28,198 nt of DNA from positions 1 through 28,198 of the forward strand of contig LT649405.1 in NCBI GenBank assembly GCA_900128395.1. The letters are read 5' to 3'. Each line of letters starts with the position of its first letter. Within the stretch, counting starts at the first letter, position 1. The position numbers were made by a program, and so were the translations under genes. The notes under the pieces are model-generated. The model had not been told where the DNA came from, ran no database searches, and saw only the letters and a program-made list of their open reading frames with translations. Shown piece after piece: positions 1 through 8,839 of the stretch. This DNA comes from Stramenopiles sp. TOSAG23-2 (taxonomy: Eukaryota > Sar).

Positions 1-110
1 CCAGGATAATTCTTTAAAAAATCGCTAAATTTCTCTTGAATATGGTGATTCTTATTTGGACTACTAATTATTGTACTTATATATATGCGATTTCCCTACC
101 TACTTCCGGG

Positions 111-312
111 TTAACAGGTACACAGGACTGGTTATTGGCAATGAACAAATAACCAGTGCTGTGCTGGCGTATCACTTTTATGGACCCGATCTGCTCTCCT
201 CATTATTTTTTTTTTTTTATAATAATTAACAGGTACACAGGACTGGTTATTGGCAATGCACAAATAACCAGTGCTGTGTAGGCGCATCACTTTTATGGAA
301 AATGGACCCGAT
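111..312. repeat. Tandem pair of hairpin-bearing repeats
   Basis: Two near-identical units, 111-190 and 226-312, both begin TTAACAGGTACACAGG and end TGGACCCGAT; a T-rich spacer separates them. Each holds an imperfect inverted repeat (121-163 and 236-278): arms CACAG-G-ACTGGTTATT and AATAACCAGT-G-CTGTG, that is 15 paired positions with one G/G mismatch, around an 11-nt loop GGCAATG(A/C)ACA. The units differ only by a few substitutions and a short insertion, and both stem arms are unchanged. Function is unknown. They could be termini of a small mobile element, a structured RNA or a protein-binding site. Confidence 0.85.
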
Positions 313-835
313 TAGTTAGCTAGGCCTGTACAAATATCCATACTCTCAGCTCAGCTCAGCTATAGGCGTTTCAAAAAATATCTCCAAAATTCTAAATTTA
401 TTATAGACCATATGACCACATTTAAAATAAAAAATGTGTGTGATAATTTGTTTAAACGAACTAATACGGATGCATCCATCAATCGTATATATATATAGTT
501 GTATATATTTAAATTGAGATAATAAATTGATCAGGGTGGTATTCAATATATAATAATATAATAAAACCACCCTTCTACTTTTTTGTCATTTCTTCCTCTA
601 TTTTTATTTTATACCATATTCACCTTTGCAATATTTTTCGATCCAATGTACAAAATTACATTTGCAATTGCGTTTCCCGTTGAATTTTCATTTGAGTATG
701 GTTTCCCTGTTCCTGGATTAGCGACACGTGTGGCAATATGTGCAATATCCAGTGCTTTTCTAAAATATTTAGTACTCGTACTTCGTATTTTGAATGCTGC
801 ATTTGGCATGTCTATTAAATTGAGTGCTTGAAGGA
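313..835. other. Intergenic, no convincing gene
   Basis: AT-rich stretch with short overlapping open frames on both strands. A minus-strand frame (609-809, MPNAAFKIRS...) has a protein-like composition and stays open for a further 19 codons upstream of its first ATG, but I recognise no family. The plus strand over the same bases is also open. Neither is called as a gene. Confidence 0.4.
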
Positions 836-1051
836 ATGTATATTTTAATAATACTCGTTAAACAAAATAAACGCGAAAGATTAACTGAGGATGATATGAA
901 AGAGTTGGGCTTGAAAATGGGAGATCGAAAGCGAGTGGCAATGGCACAAGCTTATTTTACCAACCAACAAGTGTCATCAAGTGGTAGTGGGGTGTGTAAA
1001 ACGTGGTACATATATATACACTCTTCTAAAAAAATCGTGGTACTTTTTTAA
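836..1051 (+). pseudogene. SAM-domain C-terminal fragment (remnant or lone exon)
   Basis: The frame from the ATG at 836 encodes, at about 872-958, RERLTEDDMKELGLKMGDRK followed by RVAMAQAYF. This fits the last two helices of a sterile alpha motif domain (LTEDDLKELGI..LG.RKK). The first three SAM helices are missing: an in-frame TGA lies just upstream at 821-823 and the preceding residues do not fit. After the SAM part the frame runs into serine-rich and low-complexity sequence and stops at 1051. It may be a decayed gene, or an exon of a gene whose other exons I cannot place. SAM domains mediate protein or RNA binding; nothing here says which. Confidence 0.4.
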
Positions 1052-1145
1052 ATTTTATTTTCCAAAAATATATTTTTATAAAAAAACAAAAGCTTCTAAA
1101 ATGTGTGTATCATACATCAAAATACTCCCTCTTACTCTCTTCCTT

Positions 1146-3440
1146 TCAAAAATAATAATCAACCCACCCATCCATTTCTAATTTTAAATCAACATTTTTT
1201 TGCGTTATATCCCAAAAAGACATATTTAGATGTTTCAAACCCAATGCCGTAGCTATCCATGTCTGTGTCCATCCAGTTTCAACACTAAAAGCTCCCCATC
1301 CAGCATCTGCATCGCTACCCCATATCTCGAATTTTTCAAAATCAAATGCCCTGAAGTATGCACCAGAATAGTTTTTATTTTCTGATCTTGACTGAATACG
1401 TATTAAAAAATCTTCGAGCTTATTTAACGCGTTTCCAATGGTGGTATTTTCTCCTTGCAAACAATGATACGCTTCATTTAAACCTATTAAAGCAAAATTA
1501 GAGGTGTACAGTAAATCAGAGACTGGATCAGTATTCTCTTGGTTCAATGGTGCTTCAAATGTACCATAATCGTTATTGTTAGGGACTCTCGTGGTTTTAT
1601 TCCATCCTTGCGCACTGATTTCTTCGCGTATAGCACCTGTCTTTTCATCTTGTCTTTCTAACAAACCATTCAATACATTATGAAGCCAATCAACATGTTT
1701 TTCCGTATTATTTACATTTACAAGCCATGCTAAAGGCAATAACATTCGTGCACGTTGCATTGTAATCCCATTGGATGTTGGAATCCAATATGTAGGATAA
1801 TGCTCCATCATATGCTCAATTGCAAGGTAAGCACGATTGTAAAACGGTTGGTATTGTGTATTCTGATAGGCCCATAAATATACAGCCCATAAATAACTAT
1901 GATAATGTGGACTATAATTGCTTCCTTCGTTTGAATAATCACTGTTATGGTATGATTCCCATCCATTTTTTATAATATCATCAAACGAAGCACTTGCTGG
2001 TCCAAATCCATTTATCCCCGTGATTCTAAAATTGGCTAAAATAGTAGAAATTAATATTGTATTATATTTCTCAGTTTTTAATAAAGAAGAAGTTGCAATA
2101 CCAGCAAGAATCCCTCTCGCAGCATCGTCTTTGTAGAAACGGCTAATACTAGCAACAGTAGAATCATCCCATTTCAAAAGCCCAAATGTGTCACCATTTG
2201 GATCTGGGGATAGTCGTGGAAAGAAACCATTTACAAAACTACCATGTATCCAAGCATAATTTAATAAATTGGAAGAGATAATTTCAAATTGATTTTCATT
2301 TTTTCCATTATTATTATTATTATTATCCAAATAATGTTTCATTGCAAATAACATAGCTGTTTCTGTTATACAATCATCACGTAAAGCATTTGCTACTTTT
2401 TGGGAACCATTTGGTAATATGCTTGTTGTAAAACCTTCAATGACACCTAATTTTCCATATGCATTCAAATTTGTTACTTTAATGCGATTCCCTTGTTTTC
2501 TATTTAATAAATTATACGACAACATCCCAGCATCAATAAACCAATTAATTGTATTATTTACAGCTATCAGATTCGCATTTGATGGTAAAGTTTGATTGAT
2601 AAAATACATAGCTTGAATTGTTGGAGGTTCGTATGATAATTTTTGAATCTCGTCGCTTTTCAATAAAAAGTTGAATATATGATCCATAAGAATAGTCCAT
2701 GATTTATATGGAGAAAATCTACCAACAATAAATGTAGATAATTTTGATGTTGAATATAATATATTACTATTATTATTATTATTATTATCATCATTATTCA
2801 TAAAATATAGTAATGGATATGTATTATTATTATTATCAGGCAAGGTACAGTTGTTATAACCAGCAACTTTACTAAAAACAAGCAGAGGAATATAATCATT
2901 TGAATTGGTTTTTGAATATTTTGTATCGATAAAATATGATTTGTGACTGTTTAAAAGCCTTCCGTAATAAAAATCTTCCTCTTTAAAAAATGTATTTGAT
3001 GTAACTACAACTCTTTCTAAATTTACTTGTGATATTATTGTAGGTGCTAATACATTATAATCATTAATAGAATGTTGTCCAAATTCAATATACAATTTAA
3101 TATTTTTTTTATTAACCATATTTTTTATGTCGGTGCTTAAATTGGTTGCAACTTTTGGATATGACGGTGCAAGTGAAATTACAATGCTATTTATACTTGC
3201 AGCGTTTACAGTTTCTGATAATGATTCGAAGCAACCATTTAATTTATATCCGGAATTACTTATTGCATTTAAAAAATTATTATTACTTTCAGCTTTATTG
3301 CAATGAGTAAAAATTTCCACATTATTATTATTATTACGTCTTGCAAATATTATTGGCGATATATAAATCTGAATCAATAATATTATATATAGAATAAATA
3401 ATAATGATGGCTTTTTCATCATATACATGTTCAATTTCAT
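1146..3440 (-). CDS. Secreted six-hairpin glycosidase-like protein
   Basis: The 764-residue product opens with a hydrophobic signal or anchor segment (residues 11-33). A first module, about 40-260, has the look of a class I GATase-like, beta-galactosidase-trimerisation-like fold, with the stretch LSTFIVGRFSPYKSW at 234-248. The C-terminal part, about 300-745, is an alpha-helical repeat region typical of (alpha/alpha)6 six-hairpin glycosidases, with DDAARGIL (438-445), RARMLLPLAWLV (563-574), GAIREE (602-607) and WGSDADAGW (707-715). Acidic catalytic residues are likely among these, but I cannot assign them. There are many N-glycosylation sequons. Asn runs at 36-40, 203-206, 219-224 and 373-378 are encoded by AAT repeats and look like insertions. 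The role is probably extracellular or lysosomal polysaccharide breakdown. The GH family number is not established. Several Met codons near the start (1, 5, 7, 8) leave the exact start open. Confidence 0.7.
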   Translation of the reverse strand: MKLNMYMMKKPSLLFILYIILLIQIYISPIIFARRNNNNNVEIFTHCNKAESNNNFLNAISNSGYKLNGCFESLSETVNAASINSIVISLAPSYPKVATNLSTDIKNMVNKKNIKLYIEFGQHSINDYNVLAPTIISQVNLERVVVTSNTFFKEEDFYYGRLLNSHKSYFIDTKYSKTNSNDYIPLLVFSKVAGYNNCTLPDNNNNTYPLLYFMNNDDNNNNNNSNILYSTSKLSTFIVGRFSPYKSWTILMDHIFNFLLKSDEIQKLSYEPPTIQAMYFINQTLPSNANLIAVNNTINWFIDAGMLSYNLLNRKQGNRIKVTNLNAYGKLGVIEGFTTSILPNGSQKVANALRDDCITETAMLFAMKHYLDNNNNNNGKNENQFEIISSNLLNYAWIHGSFVNGFFPRLSPDPNGDTFGLLKWDDSTVASISRFYKDDAARGILAGIATSSLLKTEKYNTILISTILANFRITGINGFGPASASFDDIIKNGWESYHNSDYSNEGSNYSPHYHSYLWAVYLWAYQNTQYQPFYNRAYLAIEHMMEHYPTYWIPTSNGITMQRARMLLPLAWLVNVNNTEKHVDWLHNVLNGLLERQDEKTGAIREEISAQGWNKTTRVPNNNDYGTFEAPLNQENTDPVSDLLYTSNFALIGLNEAYHCLQGENTTIGNALNKLEDFLIRIQSRSENKNYSGAYFRAFDFEKFEIWGSDADAGWGAFSVETGWTQTWIATALGLKHLNMSFWDITQKNVDLKLEMDGWVDYYF

Positions 3441-3879
3441 TTTTGCTTTATATTGTCTTTGATGGATTTTATTTCGTTGCCAATATATCTGTATATGTAT
3501 GTATATAACTCCCTCGTTATAAACCTGATCAATATAAAAGATACGTAAAATATTTTATGATAGGGGGAGGGACAGAGACGAGTGCACAACACACACCTTT
3601 CAGATTTTTTTAATTTCAGCGCTGTTGTCATCATCCAAGTTTTAAGTTCAACAATATCTCGAAAATCATGTTCGAAGAACGAAAACAAAAACAAAAGAAA
3701 GATTGTACACTTACACTGGTAGAACACAACATATTATATATTCATTGCGAGATTGATAGACTTACGGAACGAAAAGTAAAAGAGAAGGAACTGATACACT
3801 AGTCTTTTTTTAAAATATTAATATAAGAAGCCAAGATACATATAGAAAAATTTATCTCATACAACAACGAAAAATAATA
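3441..3879. promoter_or_regulatory. Divergent intergenic region between glycosidase and Cys-rich gene
   Basis: This 439-bp spacer lies between two divergently transcribed genes and must carry both promoters. It is AT-rich with a short GC-richer patch (3560-3600). A minus-strand open frame covers 3437-3727 but has low-complexity composition, and I treat it as non-coding leader. I see no defined element beyond this. Confidence 0.4.
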
Positions 3880-4167
3880 ATGAAAACTATTTACAACATG
3901 ATTCTTCTTACATCCATGGTAGTCATTGGCACCGCTGCCACGAACGACATTTTTCTTCGCGGTGCAGATGGTCAATGCACTCGATGCGAACTTCATAATT
4001 GCTGCTCCAATGGCTTGAAATGCAAAGCAGATGGCCATGATGGTATTTGCACTACATGTAAAGGAAAGTATGAATCTCCATGTGGTGACAAGTGCTGTAA
4101 CTCTGGCGAGGAATGCAATGGTGGTTCGTGTACAATACCATTAAAAATCCAAATTGCAGAGCATTAA
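3880..4167 (+). CDS. Small secreted cysteine-rich protein (two knottin-like modules)
   Basis: The 95-residue product has a clear signal peptide (residues 1-20, MKTIYNMILLTSMVVIGTAA), then a mature part with 12 cysteines in two similar modules. Each contains a CC pair and an S/NSG-x-x-C step: C-x2-C-x4-CC-SNG-x2-C, then C-x2-C-x7-C-x3-CC-NSGEEC-x4-C. The pattern suggests disulfide-rich knottin-like folding and export. No family is recognised. Predicted products with this architecture include secreted inhibitors, antimicrobial peptides, adhesins and toxins; nothing in the sequence chooses between them. The ATG at 3880 lies just after an A-rich leader. The gene is divergent from the glycosidase and convergent with the hydrolase downstream. 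Confidence 0.75.
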   Translation: MKTIYNMILLTSMVVIGTAATNDIFLRGADGQCTRCELHNCCSNGLKCKADGHDGICTTCKGKYESPCGDKCCNSGEECNGGSCTIPLKIQIAEH

Positions 4168-4388
4168 AAAAAAATAAAAAGTATGATACAGGTATGCAAC
4201 GTATTATATAATATGATTTTTTTAATATACGGCTTCGTAAAAATTTTCTCTTACTCATGTTTTAATATATATTATATATATATATATATATTGGTATTTG
4301 GTAATTACACATATATATAGTGAATATAAGAATTTTTTATATTCGTATTTGAAAACACAAAGAGATACATGTATATATCCAAATTTTT
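4168..4388. other. Convergent intergenic spacer
   Basis: AT-rich 3' regions of the Cys-rich gene and the DUF3089 gene, including a TA dinucleotide run near 4275-4291. No further feature is visible. Confidence 0.5.
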
Positions 4389-5669
4389 TTACAATTTACT
4401 ACTTTTTTTCTTCTTTTTGTTTAAGACAAACCTATCAACTCGTTCAATCACATTGTCACGTATATTTCCCCAAAAATATAAATAATCACATACGTGGTAT
4501 CCAAAAGGAAAGGAACCACCTGGTATTGGTGCACCGAATATATGATACCAATTTTTTAATTCTGGAAGATGTTCTGGTGGATCAGGAATCAGCAATTCAC
4601 CTGTTGTACTATTTATTTGTGTAGTAAATGTCCATTTGTTTTTATTATTGTTTCCATTATTAGGATTAAATAAAATATTTGGATCGAATCTCTTACCTAT
4701 TCCTTCTGCAACTGCACCAAATGCTAATCCAAGCATTGGATTTTCTGCATTTTCGATTGGTTTACCACCTGGACCATTAAATTTTATTTTTAAATTTAAA
4801 ATTCCTGTATTATAGGAACCAGATATAGGATTTACATCCCCCCCCGATCGCCATGTATATGGATTTGTTCCAATTATTTTAATTCCATCCGATGGTGGTT
4901 CTGCTTTTACACTTGCAGTATCCCAACCAATTACGACTCCAGATTCAAATGGACTTTGACACATTTTTAAATATTTATATTCATCAATTCTTTTCATTGG
5001 TATTCTAGCACCAATCATATAACATGCGATAAAGTTTGATTTTAATTCTTTCCAGTTATGTTCCAACTCTTCTTCAAGCAAACGTGACATATGACCTGAA
5101 CCTTGTGAATGTGACGCAAGAATGAAAGGTCTTCCATTATTATAATGTTGAATGTAATATCTAAATGCATTTGCAACATCATCGTATGCTAATGACCATG
5201 GATCTTTCGATGAATCATTATCTTTGCTAACATCCATTTGATCAGATGGTTTAATTAGTTTATCTCCCATGTAATACAATGCAGCACTTCCTTGTCGATA
5301 TTTTGGAGCATAGATTCTACAACGAGAAGAAAATGCTGATGCTTGGCCTGCTAACATAAAGCGTGTACGTTCATTTGCTTGTTCATCATCCGCTGGTTGA
5401 TTTAAATATTCAAAACCAAAGTATCCCGTCGGATGCACAAAAAAACAATCACATGGTCTATCTTTATTATCTAACAATGGTTCATCTACAGGTTCTAAAT
5501 CTGCATACGAAACAGGACCACTAGGCAACGCAGCCCATGATTCTTTCTTTGAATAATCGTATTTTGGTGGCGGTGGTTTTACTTTAATTGCAATCTCTTT
5601 TGGTAAATTCATGCCATCTAAATATTCACTTCTTTTCTCATTAAATGCATCATTATCTTTTTCATTCAT
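4389..5669 (-). CDS. DUF3089 alpha/beta-hydrolase
   Basis: The 426-residue product matches the DUF3089 serine-hydrolase family along most of its length. The hallmarks are YDYSKKESWAALP (38-50), DCFFVHPTGYF (73-83), QASAFSSRCRIYAPKYRQGS (109-128), the nucleophile elbow ASHSQGSGH with Ser188, and the C-terminal HVCDYLYFWGNIRDNV block that supplies the probable catalytic His. The elbow reads S-H-S-Q-G where most members have G-H-S-Q-G. There is no signal peptide, so a cytosolic enzyme is likely. The substrate is unknown for most of the family; bacterial relatives are annotated as lipases or esterases. The C-terminus is a basic Lys run. The ATG at 5669 is preceded on the coding strand by a TA repeat, in the manner of other genes here. 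Confidence 0.88.
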   Translation of the reverse strand: MNEKDNDAFNEKRSEYLDGMNLPKEIAIKVKPPPPKYDYSKKESWAALPSGPVSYADLEPVDEPLLDNKDRPCDCFFVHPTGYFGFEYLNQPADDEQANERTRFMLAGQASAFSSRCRIYAPKYRQGSAALYYMGDKLIKPSDQMDVSKDNDSSKDPWSLAYDDVANAFRYYIQHYNNGRPFILASHSQGSGHMSRLLEEELEHNWKELKSNFIACYMIGARIPMKRIDEYKYLKMCQSPFESGVVIGWDTASVKAEPPSDGIKIIGTNPYTWRSGGDVNPISGSYNTGILNLKIKFNGPGGKPIENAENPMLGLAFGAVAEGIGKRFDPNILFNPNNGNNNKNKWTFTTQINSTTGELLIPDPPEHLPELKNWYHIFGAPIPGGSFPFGYHVCDYLYFWGNIRDNVIERVDRFVLNKKKKKSSKL

Positions 5670-6631
5670 TGTATATATATATATGTATATTGACTCTCTG
5701 TTGTTGTTTTTGTTGTTGTTGTATATTATTATTATTATGTATATGATTTACTTTTACTCTCTAGACTAACTAGGCCGCCCATCTGTGGGGTGCCTATTTT
5801 TTTGTAAACCGGCTCCTTACTCCAATTGTTGTTGTTGTATATATATTTTAGATATTTTAGATATTTTCATAGTTGATTATGATTATTTCTTACGCAAAAA
5901 AAGGATAATATGTCAAACTTTTTTAAAAATATTATAAGTATGAATTTTGTATACTAATATTCCAATCAATGTGATTTTTGGTCAAATAGGAACAAATGAA
6001 GAATTATAGTAATAGCATAACTATACCATTATAGGAAATATATTATCGTTTTTTAAAATGCCAATTTTATTTTTTGTAGAATTGGAAAAAATAGCAAATA
6101 TCCGAAAACATAGAAAAAATGATGAATATTTCCCCCATAGTGAATAGTTTTAAGTGTACAGTTTTGACACGGTTTGTTGTTGTTGATAATTCTTATTATA
6201 ATAATCAATAAATACTTATAATATTATTAATAATTTTTTTTATATTATTGCAATATTATATATTATTATTATTAGAATTATATATATGGACTAATATACG
6301 TGTGTGTGTGTGTGTTAAGAATGTATGAATAACTGAAACAACAAGAAAGAGATTCATATCAATTTCCAAACGAGTCCAATTTTTATTGTTATTGTTATTG
6401 TTGTTGTTTAAAAACAAAAACAAATTAATATAATAATACAAATATTCATAATTATTCAAGCTGTCGAGACGAAAATTAAACAAAAAAACATTGGTAGAGG
6501 GTACCAATAAAAAAATTAAACCTAATAATAGTAACAATTCATCATCACCAAAACGAAAAAATAGAAAAAGTACTAGGACAAGCTCTACCAGAAATCAAAA
6601 GAAACAATTGAAAACAGAAAAAGACGAAATA
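5670..6631. promoter_or_regulatory. Long divergent intergenic region
   Basis: Spacer between the divergent DUF3089 and MBOAT genes. It holds GTT/GTTGTT and ATT triplet runs (5700-5740, 5829-5838, 6175-6185, 6385-6410), a TG repeat at 6300-6315, and one GC-richer patch (5765-5830) with the heptamer CTAGGCC at 5770. The part from about 6450 to 6631 is open in the MBOAT frame without any ATG, so it could be leader or the end of an upstream-spliced exon. No RNA gene is recognised. Confidence 0.45.
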
Positions 6632-8332
6632 ATGCCAACGACAAAAACAGCAGCAGAACTACCACAATCAACTTCAATAAACGATAAATATGGAAAAGTA
6701 GAAATTACACCATCAAGATGGTTCTCGATAGAGATGTATATTTTTTACATCGCTCTTATAATGTTTTTCGTTTATCCTTTAGCATTGTTTAGCCCAATAG
6801 CACGGAAGGTGTGCGACGAGAATCCACGATGTACACATTATTTGCGTGACAGTTGGATCGGAAGCATGGACCTTGCGGATGATCAATGGAGGGAATTTCG
6901 TAATAATATACCAATATTAATTGCTGCTTCGATATCTTTTTTATTAATAAGTCGTAGCGTTAGACATTATTGCAATGTTCAAATGCGTTTGGTTTGGTAC
7001 ACCATATCTTCCATCTTCTATATATGGTTGATATCGGGTGTTGGTGGTACGGTGATAGTACTTCTTATTACAACAATTAATTTTGGAATTGGTAAATCTT
7101 TTGGTAATTCTAAATTTAATCCAATAGTTACATGGGGGTTTGGTGTGATCTTAATGTATATGAATGAATTTCATCGTGATAAATTAAAGTTACGATATTT
7201 ATTTGGTTCCACTATGGCAATCTATGATCGTCCTGGTATTTTAAATATTCCAACCCAAATGTATATGCGTTTTATTTTTTTACGCATGGTATCCTTCAAT
7301 GTGGATTATTATTGGGCATTAAATGGTACAGGGGGAAAAGCATCTGGATGGCATTTGAAACAATTAGAACGTTATACGGAGAAGGAACGTGATGATATTG
7401 CTTCTGGTGGTGGGCCATATGGTTGGAGGGAAAAATCATCCAGGCCATTATCGGATTACAATTACATGGCATATTTGAGTTCCATCTTTTACATACCATT
7501 GATGTTAACGGGGCCTATATTGCCATTCAATGCATTTATTTCATACGTACACAAAATGCAAAATTCAATGAATACACGTTCGTTAAGCTTTTATTGTTTA
7601 AGGCTTGGAATATCATTTTTATTATTGGAAATATTTGCACATTATTATCCAGTAATCGCTATTTGTAAATCTGGTGCATATTCATCGATGAAACCACATG
7701 AATTAGCTGCGCTTGTATACGTAACATTAAAAACGATGTGGTTGAAATTTTTAATATTATGGAGATTTTTCCGTACATGGTCTTTATTTGATGGGATCGA
7801 ACCGGTGGAAAATATGAATCGTTGCATGTCTAATAATTGGACATTACAAGGATTTTGGAAATCATGGCATCGTTCTTTCAATCGATGGCTTGTACGATAT
7901 ATTTATATTCCAATCGGTGGAAGTAGATTCAAATATGTGAACGTCTTTGTAGTGTTTACATTTGTAGCATTGTGGCATGATATGAATTTTCAATTATTAG
8001 CATGGGGGTGGATCACAGGCGTAACATTTTTACCAGAAATGGCAATTGGTGTTATGTTTAAAAAAATCACTGCATTAAAAGCATTGAAACGTAAAAGTTA
8101 TTATCGTTTCATAGTTGCATTTGGTGGTGCAGGTAATATTTTATTACTAATGGCAGCAAATATGATTGGTTACAGTGTCGGCGTTAGCGGCACAGGAAAT
8201 ATTGCAGCTGCTATTACATGGGGACATTTCTTATTATTTATTTACGTATATACATGTTTGTATTTAGGTGTTATTTTTATGCAAGAATGGAGAGCAGAGG
8301 AACGAAGACAAGGAATTATTAAGCAGTTTTAA
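6632..8332 (+). CDS. GUP1/HHAT-type membrane-bound O-acyltransferase (MBOAT)
   Basis: From the first ATG (6632) the product has 566 residues, the usual size for GUP1-like proteins. It is a polytopic membrane protein, presumably in the ER. The diagnostic C-terminal block is intact: FWKSWHRSFNRWLVRYIYIP with His413, then FVVFTFVALWHDMN with the conserved MBOAT His449, then WGWITGVTFLPE. The N-terminal SPIARK...WIGSMDLADDQWREFRNNIP region fits the DS.AQYR.FR.N.P block of GUP1. In fungi GUP1 remodels GPI-anchor lipids; the animal homologue HHAT palmitoylates Hedgehog. GPI-lipid acyl transfer is the better guess here. The frame stays open about 60 codons upstream of 6632, with a basic Ser/Asn/Lys-rich sequence but no ATG. 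That leaves a possible upstream exon with its own start. Confidence 0.9.
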   Translation: MPTTKTAAELPQSTSINDKYGKVEITPSRWFSIEMYIFYIALIMFFVYPLALFSPIARKVCDENPRCTHYLRDSWIGSMDLADDQWREFRNNIPILIAASISFLLISRSVRHYCNVQMRLVWYTISSIFYIWLISGVGGTVIVLLITTINFGIGKSFGNSKFNPIVTWGFGVILMYMNEFHRDKLKLRYLFGSTMAIYDRPGILNIPTQMYMRFIFLRMVSFNVDYYWALNGTGGKASGWHLKQLERYTEKERDDIASGGGPYGWREKSSRPLSDYNYMAYLSSIFYIPLMLTGPILPFNAFISYVHKMQNSMNTRSLSFYCLRLGISFLLLEIFAHYYPVIAICKSGAYSSMKPHELAALVYVTLKTMWLKFLILWRFFRTWSLFDGIEPVENMNRCMSNNWTLQGFWKSWHRSFNRWLVRYIYIPIGGSRFKYVNVFVVFTFVALWHDMNFQLLAWGWITGVTFLPEMAIGVMFKKITALKALKRKSYYRFIVAFGGAGNILLLMAANMIGYSVGVSGTGNIAAAITWGHFLLFIYVYTCLYLGVIFMQEWRAEERRQGIIKQF

Positions 8333-8356
8333 AGAGAGAGAAAAAAAATATTTTAA

Positions 8357-8398
8357 TATATACAGTATGTGCATATATATATATATATACTGTATATA
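8357..8398. terminator. AT-rich hairpin just after the MBOAT stop
   Basis: A 12-bp perfect inverted repeat (TATATACAGTAT at 8357-8368 and ATACTGTATATA at 8387-8398) around an 18-nt AT-rich loop lies 25 bp past the stop codon. It probably falls in the 3' UTR and may affect RNA end formation. In an AT-rich genome such a hairpin can also arise from microsatellite slippage. Confidence 0.4.
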
Positions 8399-8464
8399 CC
8401 ACTACTGGTGGAAGGTCTATTTTACTAGTAAGGGGCATAAAAATAGCTACCACACATCATTGAT

Positions 8465-8724
8465 GTTAATGACCGCATCTCATGTTAATGACCGATTTTA
8501 GCCCTTGCTGTGTCAATGCTAAAATTGTTAATGACCGCTAAGGAGAACACAGCATTACAACTTTCGGTCATTAACAATTTGTTAATGACCGATGTTAATG
8601 ACCGAAAACACCATGGTATCTCCATGCTGAATAAATGTTAATGACCGACCATATTTCTACCAGGGTAATACAATGGGCCTTCGGTCATTAACATCGGTCA
8701 TTAACAATTTGTTAATGACCGAAA
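8465..8724. repeat. Ten-copy GTTAATGACCG array with 45-bp inverted repeat
   Basis: The 11-mer GTTAATGACCG occurs forward at 8465, 8484, 8527, 8581, 8594, 8637 and 8711, and reversed (CGGTCATTAAC) at 8565, 8682 and 8695. Two composite blocks, 8562-8606 and 8680-8724, are reverse complements over 45 bp with one mismatch. Each holds three copies, two of them forming a near-perfect 27-nt palindrome (8565-8591 and 8695-8721). The arms flank a 73-bp loop. Spacing between copies is irregular and orientation mixed, so this is not a CRISPR array. It looks like an iteron-type binding array, a foldback element, or the end of a transposon. Confidence 0.9.
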
Positions 8725-8839
8725 TTCCCATAGCATGGAATAGCATTAACACCCAAAATCAGCCTTAAAATTACTATTTGCCTTAAAGTAAGAAGGAAAA
8801 ATAACCTAAGTTACTTGAAATATATAGATACATACATTC

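Noticed and set aside
583-831. Overlapping open frames on both strands (82 and 66 codons)
   Set aside because: Neither matches a family, the plus frame uses a hydrophobic AT-driven composition, and both cannot be real. The minus frame is only noted as protein-like.
3437-3727. Minus-strand 96-codon open frame upstream of the glycosidase
   Set aside because: Low-complexity composition, no domain, and overlaps the expected promoter and leader.
8465-8724. CRISPR-like array of a repeated 11-mer
   Set aside because: Copies are in both orientations, spacing is irregular (2 to over 60 bp), the repeat is too short, and the genome is eukaryotic.
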